Counted from the stretch's first letter, positions 5,571 to 13,968 are shown. The stretch is 16,153 nucleotides of DNA from Anaerolineae bacterium (GCA_014379235.1 JACMMD010001172.1:1-16153), one strand, 5' to 3'. Notes: generated by a model not told the origin, from the sequence alone. Translations and numbers: made by a program.

Positions 5571-7535
5571 ATGGTGTCAACATTGCAGGCCGAGCCTGAA
5601 GTCAACGCACTGCTCCCCAACACCGTCGACAGCATCTATGTAACAAAGTTCCACGCTAAAGAAAATACTTGGGGCTTCTTACCTGTTCTATGTTTGAGTA
5701 ATGCTCTAGCTTTTACCCTGCTGGCAGTTGCCAATACAGCCAGCAGAAATGGCTACGAGTATGCGTCAGCATTATTCTGGGCCAGCCTACTGCTGATCTT
5801 CGTGCCAACGGCGCTACGCTTAGTATCGATCAGCGCCTCACGTCAAGAGCGCATCGGCTTGGTCATCTTGCTTGGGCTGTCGCTGTATATGGTCAAGGTG
5901 CTGCACAGCCCGCTTGACTTCACCTTTCACGATGAGTTTCTACACTGGCAAACAGCCAACAACATCCTCGAAACCCGCCACTTATTCACCGACAATCCAA
6001 TTCTGCCAGTGAGTCCACAGTATCCCGGCTTGGAGATTATCGTCACCGCCTTCTCAAATCTGAGCGGATTATCCGTTGTGGAGTCCGGAACGATTACGCT
6101 GGCGATTGCGCGAGTGGCGTTTATGCTGGCGCTGTTTCTGTTTTACGAACACATCGGCGGTTCGGCACAGATTGGCGGGGTTGCAACCCTACTCTATACT
6201 GCCAACTCGAATTTCGTGTACTTCGACTCTCAGTTCTCCTACGAGTCATTGTCTTTACCGTTTGCCATGACCATCCTGTATGTAGTAGCCAGCCGTGACG
6301 ATGGCTACGAGCGCAATTTCCTGCAAAAACTCGCTTTGGCTGCGCCGCTGATCATAGTCGTCGCCATGACACATCACCTCACGGGCTATGTGTTGATTGG
6401 CTTCCTCGCGCTGTGGACACTATTTTCACCCTTCCGCAAAATGGAACGCTCAAGCTGGCTGACGTTGGCGCTGCTCACTCTGACGACGCTTGTGGCTGTC
6501 ATTGGTTGGAATCTCTGGGTTGGCGAGACGACCAATAATTATCTAGGGCCGGTATTTCGCAGCGGCATAAGCGAGGTTATCAGTCTCATCACAGACGGCG
6601 GCGGGCGCGAACTGTTCCGCAACGAAGCAGGTGGATCGTCACCCATTTTGGAGCGCTACGTCGCCATTGGCGCAGTAATTTGCATTCTATTGCTGCTGCC
6701 CGTCGGCATTCTGCAAATTCTGCTATCGCCTTTCCGCCAGCGTCCATTGGCGAGCCGTATCACCATGCTCTCATCTATCGCCTTGCAGTCATGGCGGCGT
6801 TATCGCAACAGTGCGGCGGCCCTCGCGCTGGCGTTTATCGTCGTTTTGCATCCGCTCATGCAGGCTTTTCGCCTAACGTCCACCGGGTGGGAAATCGCCA
6901 ATCGCTCATCGGAATTTCTCTTTTGGGCGATTGCATTTGTGTTGGCCGTGTCAGTCACGGTGATCGGCGCTTTCAACATACCCAAACCCATCTGGCTGGC
7001 TTGCTTCGGCATTTGGGCGAGCATCATCTTTATAGGCGGCAGCATATCCGGTTGGCCCCCATGGGCGCGCCAGCCAAGCTCTTATCTTGTCTCGGCGGAT
7101 TCGCGTTCGATCAAACCGGAAGGAGTCCTCGCGGCCCGTTGGGTTGGAGAACACCTTCCCGCAGACAGCCGTATGAGTTCTGATCGTATCAACACCCTGT
7201 TGATGAGCATCTACGGTAATCAGCGCTTGATAACCCATCTGGCGGATGATCTGTATCTTGCCTCGGTCTTTTTCTCACCGACGTTCGGCCCCAGTGAGCG
7301 GCACCTGCTAGACGAAGCCGATGTCGAATATCTAGTCGTGGATTCGCGCTTGAGTGACGGATTACCGTTGGTCGGCGTGTATTTTGAGAACGGCGAACCC
7401 CAAGCCACCGACCCCCTCACACCGATTGACCCCGAAGCGCTGGCCAAGTTCGATGATGTTGAACTCATCAGCCGCATTTTCGACAGCGGCAGTATCAAGA
7501 TTTATGCGGTAGGTGAACTTGACGAAACATCCTAG
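5571..7535 (+). CDS. Multi-pass membrane protein, putative GT-C-fold glycosyltransferase
   Basis: The 654-residue protein has some 10-12 predicted membrane helices (for example about 36-55, 65-85, 96-112, 174-192, 226-242, 256-282, 296-314, 362-384, 414-430, 449-467, 472-492) and a soluble C-terminal domain of about 155 residues (500-654). In the first long loop, DFTFHDEFLHW (116-126) carries an Asp-Glu pair like the catalytic acidic residues of GT-C enzymes, and SPQYPGLE (148-155) follows as in ArnT/PMT-like proteins. NRSSEFLFW (444-452) is a further family-like block. GT-C enzymes move sugars from lipid-phosphate donors on the outer side of the membrane. I cannot name the substrate; a polymerase or ligase role is also possible. 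The ATG at 5571 is the first good start, with GGA about 10 bases upstream. The next gene overlaps its end by 23 bases. Confidence 0.65.
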   Translation: MVSTLQAEPEVNALLPNTVDSIYVTKFHAKENTWGFLPVLCLSNALAFTLLAVANTASRNGYEYASALFWASLLLIFVPTALRLVSISASRQERIGLVILLGLSLYMVKVLHSPLDFTFHDEFLHWQTANNILETRHLFTDNPILPVSPQYPGLEIIVTAFSNLSGLSVVESGTITLAIARVAFMLALFLFYEHIGGSAQIGGVATLLYTANSNFVYFDSQFSYESLSLPFAMTILYVVASRDDGYERNFLQKLALAAPLIIVVAMTHHLTGYVLIGFLALWTLFSPFRKMERSSWLTLALLTLTTLVAVIGWNLWVGETTNNYLGPVFRSGISEVISLITDGGGRELFRNEAGGSSPILERYVAIGAVICILLLLPVGILQILLSPFRQRPLASRITMLSSIALQSWRRYRNSAAALALAFIVVLHPLMQAFRLTSTGWEIANRSSEFLFWAIAFVLAVSVTVIGAFNIPKPIWLACFGIWASIIFIGGSISGWPPWARQPSSYLVSADSRSIKPEGVLAARWVGEHLPADSRMSSDRINTLLMSIYGNQRLITHLADDLYLASVFFSPTFGPSERHLLDEADVEYLVVDSRLSDGLPLVGVYFENGEPQATDPLTPIDPEALAKFDDVELISRIFDSGSIKIYAVGELDETS

Positions 7536-8274
7536 CTTGCTCAACCACGCGCTGGCTCTGGCGCTGACCGTGTTAGCAGTAGCCACTACTTTTACCGATT
7601 ACGGCGTTTTGCGAACGCTGCTCACGCTGTCACTGGTGTTCGCTTTGCCGGGATACGCGATATTGGCGGCGTGGTCTCCGAGGCGTCTGGCCGCCTTCCC
7701 CGCGAATATTTTGTTCACGCTAACGTTGAGCATCGCCGCGGCGGTTTTCGGCGGGCTTGTGTTGCACATCACGCCGATGGGGTTGCAAACAATCTCGTGG
7801 ACGATCTGGCTGGCCGGCATCACCGTGTTCCATCTCGTCGCTGCGCTGCTGCGACGCAACAACCAACCTCTCATTACTGATGATTCGGTGTCGGGGTTTC
7901 GCCTCAGCCAATGGGCATTCATTGTAGTCGCCATCGCGATGAGTTTTTTCGCGCTGGCTCTAGCACGAGATGGAGCAAACGAACAAGCGCGTCCCGGTTT
8001 CACTCAACTGTGGCTGACGCAAGCCGACGATGCCAACTGGATCGACATTGGCGTACAAAACCGAGAGGGACTGCCCATCAGCTACAGACTGGTGGTCGAA
8101 GGTGAAGCGCTGCAAGTAGAGCGAGATTTTGAGCTTGAGCAAGGCGCGAGTTGGGAGATCAGTCTCCAACTGCCGCCTGCACATGGGCCGCAAATCGATG
8201 CCTACCTCTACCGTTTAGATAACCCTGAAGCAGTCTATCGCACAACGCGCTTGTGGCTGACAGATACGGAATAG
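7513..8274 (+). CDS. DUF1616-like membrane protein
   Basis: The protein is 253 residues from a GTG start that overlaps the end of the preceding gene by 23 bases, so translation is probably coupled; there is no strong ribosome binding site. Helices are expected at about 10-26, 33-53, 65-85, 95-112 and 133-151. YGVLRTLLTLSLVFALPGYA (30-49) matches the start of DUF1616 proteins, which read as a membrane domain followed by an extracytoplasmic domain. The C-terminal part (160-253) looks like a beta-sandwich: FTQLWL, IDIGVQNREGLPISYRLVV and WEISLQL resemble the DUF1616 C-terminal pattern. The function of the family is unknown; members occur beside surface-glycan genes in archaea and bacteria. It likely forms a complex or works in sequence with the GT-C-like protein. 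Confidence 0.65.
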   Translation: MNLTKHPSLLNHALALALTVLAVATTFTDYGVLRTLLTLSLVFALPGYAILAAWSPRRLAAFPANILFTLTLSIAAAVFGGLVLHITPMGLQTISWTIWLAGITVFHLVAALLRRNNQPLITDDSVSGFRLSQWAFIVVAIAMSFFALALARDGANEQARPGFTQLWLTQADDANWIDIGVQNREGLPISYRLVVEGEALQVERDFELEQGASWEISLQLPPAHGPQIDAYLYRLDNPEAVYRTTRLWLTDTE

Positions 8275-8281
8275 CTCATAT

Positions 8282-9724
8282 ATGATTGCCTTTATCAGCA
8301 ACTGCCAGCGCGATCTCGCGCTCGTCGAACCGCTCGTCATTCAATTGGGTATGCTCGGCTATGACGTGCAGTTCGAGCGCAAAATGCCGGGAGCGCAGAT
8401 TCGCTGGCCGCATGTTCTCGAAAGCATCAAGCGGGCCGACATCTTTGTTTTCGCGGTAACGCCAACGAGCATCCTATCTTATTCACGCGGCACGGAAGTC
8501 CGATACGCTAAGGCGCTTGGCAAGCCGATCTTAGCGCCGCTGATGGACAACGTTCACGAGGAGATTCCCTCCGTTTTCAAGCCGACGCTCGATTATCGCC
8601 CGTCGAATCCACACGCGAATGCTGAACTCGCCGACGAGATGGAAGCTCTGAGCACACAGGTCAGCGCTCCGCCGAAAAATGTAGACGTCCCTGATTGGCT
8701 CGTACCGCTGTGGAAGCTGCGAACCTTCATCACCGGCCAGCGCATCAAGAGCCGTAATCAAGCAGTTGTGCTGTTGAACTTAAGCGAGATGCTTGAACGT
8801 CAGGAAACGTTTAGCGCGGGTGAATCCCTGCTGGAAATTTACGCGGCGCGCACTGATCTCGATCCCAAAATCCGGCGTGGTGTACAGGAAATCGTCGACG
8901 GCATCAAAGATGGCTATCGTTCTCAAAGCCGTGCGCGTTGGCTAAACGTGACCATCGGCGCTGTCGTGCTGTCTGTTGTCGTGGCGGGCGTGATCTTTTT
9001 TCTCGTTCGCAGTTTACCAAATCGCCAGCCGAATCCAGCACGACAAGTGGCCGAGAGTTCGATCATCGTTCCCGTTGACACCAGCGAATTACAGGCTGCG
9101 CTGAGTGACAGCACCGAAGAAGTTGTACTCTCGCCCACCACCATCGAGCCAACAGCCACAACAATAACAGCAACGGCAGTTCTTACTTTCACGCTAACCA
9201 GCCTGCCGCCTAGTGCGACTCCATTAGCGCCAACCGCAACTCTCACGGCTACGTTGCTGCCTCTCGTGATTGTTACGTCAACGTCTGCGCCAACAACCAC
9301 GCCGAGCGAGACTCCTTTGCCACCGACGGCGACGCGGACTTCAACGGTGACACGTACAGCGACATCTAGCGCCACCGCTACCCCTCTGCCCCCGACTCCA
9401 ACCGTTACTCCTTCCCTCGACCTTGACAGTATTTTCGGTAGCGATGTCTATGTTGGCATCATCGTCACCGATACGCCGCAGGGTGTTCAGGTAGTCACGG
9501 TTGGGTCAACTGCTGCCGCCGCCGGGGCACTCATTGGCGATTACATCGTCTCTGTCGATCTTGAGCCGATCAACAGCGCGGCGGAATTCCAGCAAGAGAT
9601 GAACCGCCGCAATCCATTTGCGCGGGTCGATATACGCCTGCGTCGTGGCAATCTGTTCTCGGCATTGATGACGCTCGGATTCGCAGATTACGTCATACCC
9701 GTTGCCACTGCGCCCGCTCAATAG
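8282..9724 (+). CDS. TIR domain - membrane helix - Thr/Pro-rich linker - PDZ domain protein
   Basis: The 480-residue protein starts 7 bases after the preceding stop. A TIR_2-type domain fills about 1-110: IAFISNCQRDLALVEPLV (2-19), a central Trp (W42), ADIFVFAVTPTSILSYS (52-68) and E72 where NADase-active TIR domains have their catalytic Glu; the Cys common three residues before it is Arg here. A helical region (135-215) precedes one membrane helix (about 222-243). The basic stretch before the helix places the TIR domain in the cytoplasm. Outside, a Thr/Pro/Ala-rich linker (about 284-378) leads to a PDZ domain (about 388-465) with VQVVTVGSTAAAAGALIGDY and a typical D-hydrophobic-I-S-V core. 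PDZ domains bind peptide ends, so the protein could sense envelope proteins outside and signal or cleave NAD+ inside. Which of these it does cannot be read from sequence. Confidence 0.82.
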   Translation: MIAFISNCQRDLALVEPLVIQLGMLGYDVQFERKMPGAQIRWPHVLESIKRADIFVFAVTPTSILSYSRGTEVRYAKALGKPILAPLMDNVHEEIPSVFKPTLDYRPSNPHANAELADEMEALSTQVSAPPKNVDVPDWLVPLWKLRTFITGQRIKSRNQAVVLLNLSEMLERQETFSAGESLLEIYAARTDLDPKIRRGVQEIVDGIKDGYRSQSRARWLNVTIGAVVLSVVVAGVIFFLVRSLPNRQPNPARQVAESSIIVPVDTSELQAALSDSTEEVVLSPTTIEPTATTITATAVLTFTLTSLPPSATPLAPTATLTATLLPLVIVTSTSAPTTTPSETPLPPTATRTSTVTRTATSSATATPLPPTPTVTPSLDLDSIFGSDVYVGIIVTDTPQGVQVVTVGSTAAAAGALIGDYIVSVDLEPINSAAEFQQEMNRRNPFARVDIRLRRGNLFSALMTLGFADYVIPVATAPAQ

Positions 9725-9757
9725 GCACAGGGCGCTGACCAGTTTTGATCCAATGCG

Positions 9758-9798
9758 TGTCTGTCTTACGAATAATAACTTTGGAGCATAGACGGACA
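9758..9798. repeat. Inverted repeat ahead of the flippase gene
   Basis: TGTCTGTCT (9758-9766) and AGACGGACA (9790-9798) pair over nine positions with one G-T pair around a 23-base loop, in the 89-base gap between the TIR-PDZ and flippase genes. It may be a leader hairpin or a protein-binding site; there is no T-run for a terminator. Confidence 0.3.
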
Positions 9799-9813
9799 GC
9801 CAATAGGTAAGGA

Positions 9814-11139
9814 ATGCTGAAACTTTTCCCCGAATCTGAGATGTTCAAACTCAATACACTCCTTGAGCATCTTCGCACACCGCTCTTCCGCAATGGCTAT
9901 GCGCTCATTATCAGCACCGGAATCACCTCGCTGCTCGGGCTGCTCTATTGGACAATCGCCGCCCGTTCCTACGAGACGGATAACGTCGGTTTGAACTCGA
10001 CGGCTATCTCCGCGATGATTTTTCTGTCCGGCATCGCGCAATTCAACCTGCAAGAGACGATGATCCGCTTCATTCCGCAAGCCGGAACGCGGACGCTGCG
10101 GTTGGTGGTGACGACTTATGGCATTGTCATTAGTTTGTCGGTTATTGCGGGACTGATATTTTGCATCGGCATTTCGATCTGGGCCCCTGCCCTTAGCTTC
10201 CTCACTGAGTCCGCCGCGTCGGTAGTTTGGTTCGTGTGCGCGCTGATATTGTGGGGCGTGTTCGTCATTCAGGACAGCGTGTTGATCGGGCTGCGACAGG
10301 CGTTATGGATACCGTTCGAGAACGCGATATTCTCAGTCAGCAAAATCATTTTGCTGCTGCTGCTGGCGTCGAGCTTTCCACAGGATGGCATTTTCATCTC
10401 GTGGACGATTGCCGTCGCGGCCATCATTCTGCCGATCAACTACATCATCTTTCGCCGCCTTATCCCGCGCTACATCGCGCAGGCACAGCCGCCGTCGATG
10501 GACTTCTCGCTGCGTCACCTGTCGAAGTATGTGGCCAGTAATTACGTGGCAGCGCTGCTGTCGAACATGTCCAGCGCGCTGCTGCCGATTTTGATCGTGC
10601 AGCTTGCCGGGCCGACGGCTAACGCCCATTTCTATCTCGCGTGGATTGTGGCCAGCTCGCTACAAATTGTGACCGCGAACATGGCAACCTCGATGACCGT
10701 CGAAGGCGCGATGAACCAAGCGTCCCTCGAAGAAAATAAGCGCCGCGCAACCATCGGCATCGCCCGCCTTGTCATCCCCGCGTCTGCGCTGTTGATCGTC
10801 TTCGCGCCGCTGATTCTTCAGGTGATGGGGCCTAGCTACGCCCAAGAATCCACCGGACTGATGCAGCTTCTAGCGCTGGCCGCCTTGCCCAACATCTACA
10901 ATATGCTCTACGTCGGCCTCGCCCGTGTCCAAAATCGGATGCGCGGCGTTGTCGGCGTATATGCAGCCAATGCCGTCATGGTATTGGGCTTGAGCATCAC
11001 ATTTCTGCCGCACTATGGCATCACCGGCGTCGGTCTCGCGTGGGTCATCAGCCAGACGACCATCGCCGCCGTCCTGTTTCTGCTGCCCAAGCTGAGACAT
11101 TACCGGATGCTTTCGCTAGAAAAAGGATACCGAACGTGA
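9814..11139 (+). CDS. Polysaccharide flippase, Wzx/MATE-like (MOP superfamily)
   Basis: The 441-residue, highly hydrophobic protein has about 12 membrane helices spread from end to end. The N-terminal RNGYALIISTGITSLLGLLY (26-45) and the two-fold repeat of six helices, with a long cytoplasmic loop near 212-235 (RRLIPRYIAQAQPP), fit polysaccharide transporters of the MOP superfamily (PF01943/PF13440 type). Such proteins flip lipid-linked oligosaccharides to the outer face. The start is ATG 9814 with AGG six bases upstream; ATG 9841 is an in-frame alternative that would still keep the first helix. Its last codon and stop overlap the start of the next gene in GTGA, which implies coupled translation with a putative glycosyltransferase. 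Confidence 0.85.
   Translation: MLKLFPESEMFKLNTLLEHLRTPLFRNGYALIISTGITSLLGLLYWTIAARSYETDNVGLNSTAISAMIFLSGIAQFNLQETMIRFIPQAGTRTLRLVVTTYGIVISLSVIAGLIFCIGISIWAPALSFLTESAASVVWFVCALILWGVFVIQDSVLIGLRQALWIPFENAIFSVSKIILLLLLASSFPQDGIFISWTIAVAAIILPINYIIFRRLIPRYIAQAQPPSMDFSLRHLSKYVASNYVAALLSNMSSALLPILIVQLAGPTANAHFYLAWIVASSLQIVTANMATSMTVEGAMNQASLEENKRRATIGIARLVIPASALLIVFAPLILQVMGPSYAQESTGLMQLLALAALPNIYNMLYVGLARVQNRMRGVVGVYAANAVMVLGLSITFLPHYGITGVGLAWVISQTTIAAVLFLLPKLRHYRMLSLEKGYRT
11123..11127 (+). promoter_or_regulatory. Ribosome binding site that sets a GTG start
   Basis: AAGGA lies 8 bases before GTG 11136, inside the end of the flippase gene. It decides this start over a longer frame that would begin at 11040 and lie largely inside the flippase. 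Confidence 0.7.
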
Positions 11140-11984
11140 ATCAACCAACACTGGATACATTCGTCTGCATCCACCATCGGGATGTGGATTACCTGCTCGA
11201 AACCGTCTTGCGTTCCTACGAGGCCAACTTCCGCCCGAAGGGCCGCCTGTTCATGATTACCAATGACACGGCCTATCTTCAGCGCTTCTTGGATGATACC
11301 GATCTGGCGCAGGATGTCACGCTGACCGCCGATGCCGATTGGCTGTCGAAGAAGGAACTGGAACTGCCCGGTTGGTATCGCCAGCAGCTTATCAAACTGC
11401 GCTCGTATCAGTTCTGCGAAACTGCGAACTTCTGCAATCTCGGCGCGGATACGGTTCCGCTCCAGCCGATCTTTTATGAAGATTTGGTGGACGAAAACGA
11501 CTTCCCGATTCTATATTACACACGCCACACACTGCCCGATCAACATGTGCGTTATGAGCGGGAGCGCATTCGCCACATCGCCCGTATACTGCAAGTCGAA
11601 CCGAACAACGCACTGCTTTATACCGACTTCATCAACGACCTGTTTACTTTCAACGGCGAGATGCTCAAGAGCCTCGATGCCTATCTCAAGCGGCTGTATG
11701 GCGATGAACCCTATGTGCGACTGCTGCATGACCTCGATGATCGCAGCGTGAACCGCAACAAATTTGGCGAATGGACGCTGTACAGTGTCTATCTGCTGGA
11801 TGTGCTGAAACGCCAAGTCACCATGCAGAACACCCGCCCGGATTTCTTGTATCAGGTTCATGGCCGCCTTTCGCTCTACCTGTGCAATTTCGATACAAAG
11901 GTCGTCCACTTCGTCGGCAAGAACTTCGATGTCGATCAAATCAAAGCGCAGATTGCGCGCCGCCAGCTACAGCTTCAACCCTAA
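11136..11984 (+). CDS. DUF6492-like putative glycosyltransferase
   Basis: The 282-residue protein starts at GTG 11136, overlapping the flippase stop by 4 bases. The N-terminus reads like a GT-A fold: DTFVCIHHRDVDYLLETVLR (7-26) and LFMITND (38-44). GWYRQQLIKLRSYQF (79-93) is the Trp/Gln-Gln/Lys block seen in DUF6492 proteins, followed by CNLGADTVPLQPI (100-112), the place where these proteins have a DxD metal site (usually D-A-D-T). Here the first Asp is Gly. EWTLYSVYLL (212-221) matches the later E..LYG-like motif. There is no membrane helix. A role as a sugar transferase in the same pathway as the flippase is inferred from fold-like motifs and context; the changed DxD leaves activity open. 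Confidence 0.6.
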   Translation: MNQPTLDTFVCIHHRDVDYLLETVLRSYEANFRPKGRLFMITNDTAYLQRFLDDTDLAQDVTLTADADWLSKKELELPGWYRQQLIKLRSYQFCETANFCNLGADTVPLQPIFYEDLVDENDFPILYYTRHTLPDQHVRYERERIRHIARILQVEPNNALLYTDFINDLFTFNGEMLKSLDAYLKRLYGDEPYVRLLHDLDDRSVNRNKFGEWTLYSVYLLDVLKRQVTMQNTRPDFLYQVHGRLSLYLCNFDTKVVHFVGKNFDVDQIKAQIARRQLQLQP

Positions 11985-12062
11985 ACCCTAGTCAGCTCTA
12001 AATCCGCACCAGCATTACATCGCCGCAACGCGACTCTTCGACAAACATGAGGAACATTTCAA

Positions 12063-13769
12063 ATGACATTACACAAAGCGATAATCGCTATACTGATCGT
12101 CTTGCCCGTGTTCGGCATGGCGATGGCCCAAACCGAATTGGACAACGTGCCAGATGGCATCGATCAAGAAACCTATAACGCCGCTTTCCCGGTAGAAGTC
12201 ACGCTCGACGGCGACCTCAGCGAATGGTCGAACTTTCCCTTCCAAAGCATAACGACTGGGCCGCTGATCCCAACCGACCCCGCAGCGCAAAGCTCGGCGG
12301 AGTTCGCCGCCGTCGCGGACTTCGATTATCTGTATGTAGCAGTGCGAGTGGATGACCAGCACGTAATCGCCAACGAACACGGTGTCGAATACTGGCGTGA
12401 GGACTCGGTTGAAATCTACGTCAACGCGACGGGCAACCCCGAACTGAGCGCCTATACCGAAGGGGTCGCGCAAATCTCCGTACCCGCCGCGAACATCGGT
12501 TTGCGTCCCGGCGAGTCGATCATCATCGGCATCAACAGCGAAGCTATCGGCGCGAGGGCGACTGCGGCCAGCACAGACAATGGCTACGTCATAGAAGTCG
12601 CCATTCCACTGGTTACACCTGCGTGGACGATTACGCCTGAACAGGATGGCAGCATCGGCTTTCAGGTTCAACTCAACGGTTCGAGTGAAACTGATCGTGA
12701 CTTGAAGCTGAGTTGGTCTAATGCCGACCAAACCGATGACCGCTCGTATTTCGACCCCAGTGTATTCGGCCAACTGGTCTTCTTCCAGACAAGCACAGAA
12801 CGTCCGACTGCACCTGAACCTCAAGCGAACTTCGAGGTCGATGGCCCAACAATTATCGACCCGAACGGCGAGGAATTTGTGCCGAAGGGCGTCAACGTGA
12901 GCGGTTATCAGTGGGTATGGCAGCGCCCTACCGTCTCCGATCTCGACTTGATCGTGGACTGCTGGAACTTCAATACCGTGCGCGTCAACTCGTTCTTGTT
13001 CGAGGGACAAGTTCCCTACGCGCAGTTCGACGTGAACAACAATCTCGATGAAATGGTCGATGCCTTCACCAGTCAAGGAGTCGTGGTCATCTTCGAGGGG
13101 CATGACCGTATCGGCAGCTACTACGCGGGCGAAGACCTCGACACGCTGGTGAACTGGTTCACCGATCTCGCACGGCGCTATCGTGACAATCCGTATGTGT
13201 GGTTCGACGTGATGAACGAACCCGGTGACCGTCGTGGTATCGATAGTGAGCAGTGGATCAATATGCACGGGCGTGTCATCGAAGGCATCCGCAACATCGC
13301 TGGCTCGGATAACATCATCATTGTCGAAGGCGCATATGGCGGTCAGGATAATCCTAGCGATAATGCCAGCCCTGTGACCGAAAGCGCGATCCTGTGGCAC
13401 AGCAGCGACATCCTGAACTACAACGGCCAAACCTACGACAACATCATGTTCAGCATCCACACCTATGACCTGTGGAATCAAGGCGACGACAAGCTCGGTG
13501 ACTTCTTCGATCAAGTACACGCTCAAGGCTTGGCCATCCTCGTCGGCGAATATGGCGTTTTCACCGATCAAGATACGCAAGCGGCAGCAGAGTCTACCTT
13601 CAACACCACCATCCCGCGCAACATCGGGCGTATTGTCTGGCATTGGGATGGCAGCGATAACAACGACCTGACCACCGATGGCGGCGGTTGGCAAATCAAC
13701 GACTGCCAGAACCCTAGTAATCTCACATGGCTCGGCCAAGAAATCTGGAACGACAACCACACACCCTAA
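12063..13769 (+). CDS. Secreted glycoside hydrolase family 5 (cellulase-like) with N-terminal CBM9-like domain
   Basis: The 568-residue protein starts at ATG 12063 with GAGGAA eight bases upstream. A Sec signal peptide covers residues 1-22 (cut likely after AMA). A carbohydrate-binding domain of the CBM9 type spans about 43-240 (LDGDLSEW, YLYVAVRVDDQ, WREDSVEIYVNA). The catalytic (beta/alpha)8 domain of GH5 spans about 255-568: R307, H347, the acid/base in VMNEPG (E386), H466 and Y468 in SIHTYD, the nucleophile in LVGEYG (E496) and W526. All key GH5 residues are present, so it should be active on a beta-linked glucan, mannan or similar polymer outside the cell. In a glycan-export locus it could trim, release or edit the polymer, as cellulases do in cellulose synthesis operons; use as a food-degrading enzyme is the alternative. 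Confidence 0.9.
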   Translation: MTLHKAIIAILIVLPVFGMAMAQTELDNVPDGIDQETYNAAFPVEVTLDGDLSEWSNFPFQSITTGPLIPTDPAAQSSAEFAAVADFDYLYVAVRVDDQHVIANEHGVEYWREDSVEIYVNATGNPELSAYTEGVAQISVPAANIGLRPGESIIIGINSEAIGARATAASTDNGYVIEVAIPLVTPAWTITPEQDGSIGFQVQLNGSSETDRDLKLSWSNADQTDDRSYFDPSVFGQLVFFQTSTERPTAPEPQANFEVDGPTIIDPNGEEFVPKGVNVSGYQWVWQRPTVSDLDLIVDCWNFNTVRVNSFLFEGQVPYAQFDVNNNLDEMVDAFTSQGVVVIFEGHDRIGSYYAGEDLDTLVNWFTDLARRYRDNPYVWFDVMNEPGDRRGIDSEQWINMHGRVIEGIRNIAGSDNIIIVEGAYGGQDNPSDNASPVTESAILWHSSDILNYNGQTYDNIMFSIHTYDLWNQGDDKLGDFFDQVHAQGLAILVGEYGVFTDQDTQAAAESTFNTTIPRNIGRIVWHWDGSDNNDLTTDGGGWQINDCQNPSNLTWLGQEIWNDNHTP

Positions 13770-13781
13770 ACAATAAGTTTC

Positions 13782-13811
13782 GTAGGGGCGACACATGTGT
13801 CGCCCCTGTAG
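13782..13811. repeat. REP-like palindrome after the GH5 gene
   Basis: AGGGGCGACACA (13784-13795) and TGTGTCGCCCCT (13796-13807) form a perfect 24-base palindrome without spacer, 15 bases after the GH5 stop codon. A GTAG tetranucleotide stands at the 5' foot (13782-13785) and again directly after (13808-13811). A GTAG foot plus a GC-rich hairpin is the mark of REP elements moved by REP-associated tyrosine transposases. It could also end transcription of the GH5 gene, although only a weak T-rich tail follows. Confidence 0.6.
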
Positions 13812-13956
13812 TTTACTCCTGCGTTTGTTTCCGGTTTAAACCTTCCTCACCAAATATTAATTTTTGGATATTCATCCGATTGTAATGCTTGTTACGAATT
13901 AAAACAGTACAGCAAACACATACACAGTAATACATCCATGTGGAGTGATTATCAGC

Positions 13957-13961
13957 GAGGA
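13957..13961 (+). promoter_or_regulatory. Ribosome binding site that sets the GT2 start
   Basis: GAGGA lies 7 bases before ATG 13969, with a second AGGA just after it. It favours ATG 13969 over the in-frame GTG at 13945. Confidence 0.65.
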
Positions 13962-13968
13962 TAGGACA

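Noticed and set aside
9131..9415. The repetitive ACN/CCN-rich stretch as a tandem DNA repeat or CRISPR-like array
   Set aside because: There is no fixed unit length or spacer; it simply codes for the Thr/Pro/Ala-rich linker of the TIR-PDZ protein.
11040..11135. A longer N-terminus for the DUF6492-like gene starting inside the flippase gene
   Set aside because: These 32 codons lie within the flippase in another frame, and a good ribosome binding site stands 8 bases before GTG 11136.
12069..13796. A 575-codon open frame on the minus strand across the whole GH5 gene
   Set aside because: The plus-strand protein has a signal peptide, a CBM9-like domain and all GH5 catalytic residues. The antisense product has no recognisable domain, and such long shadows arise from the codon bias of the real gene.
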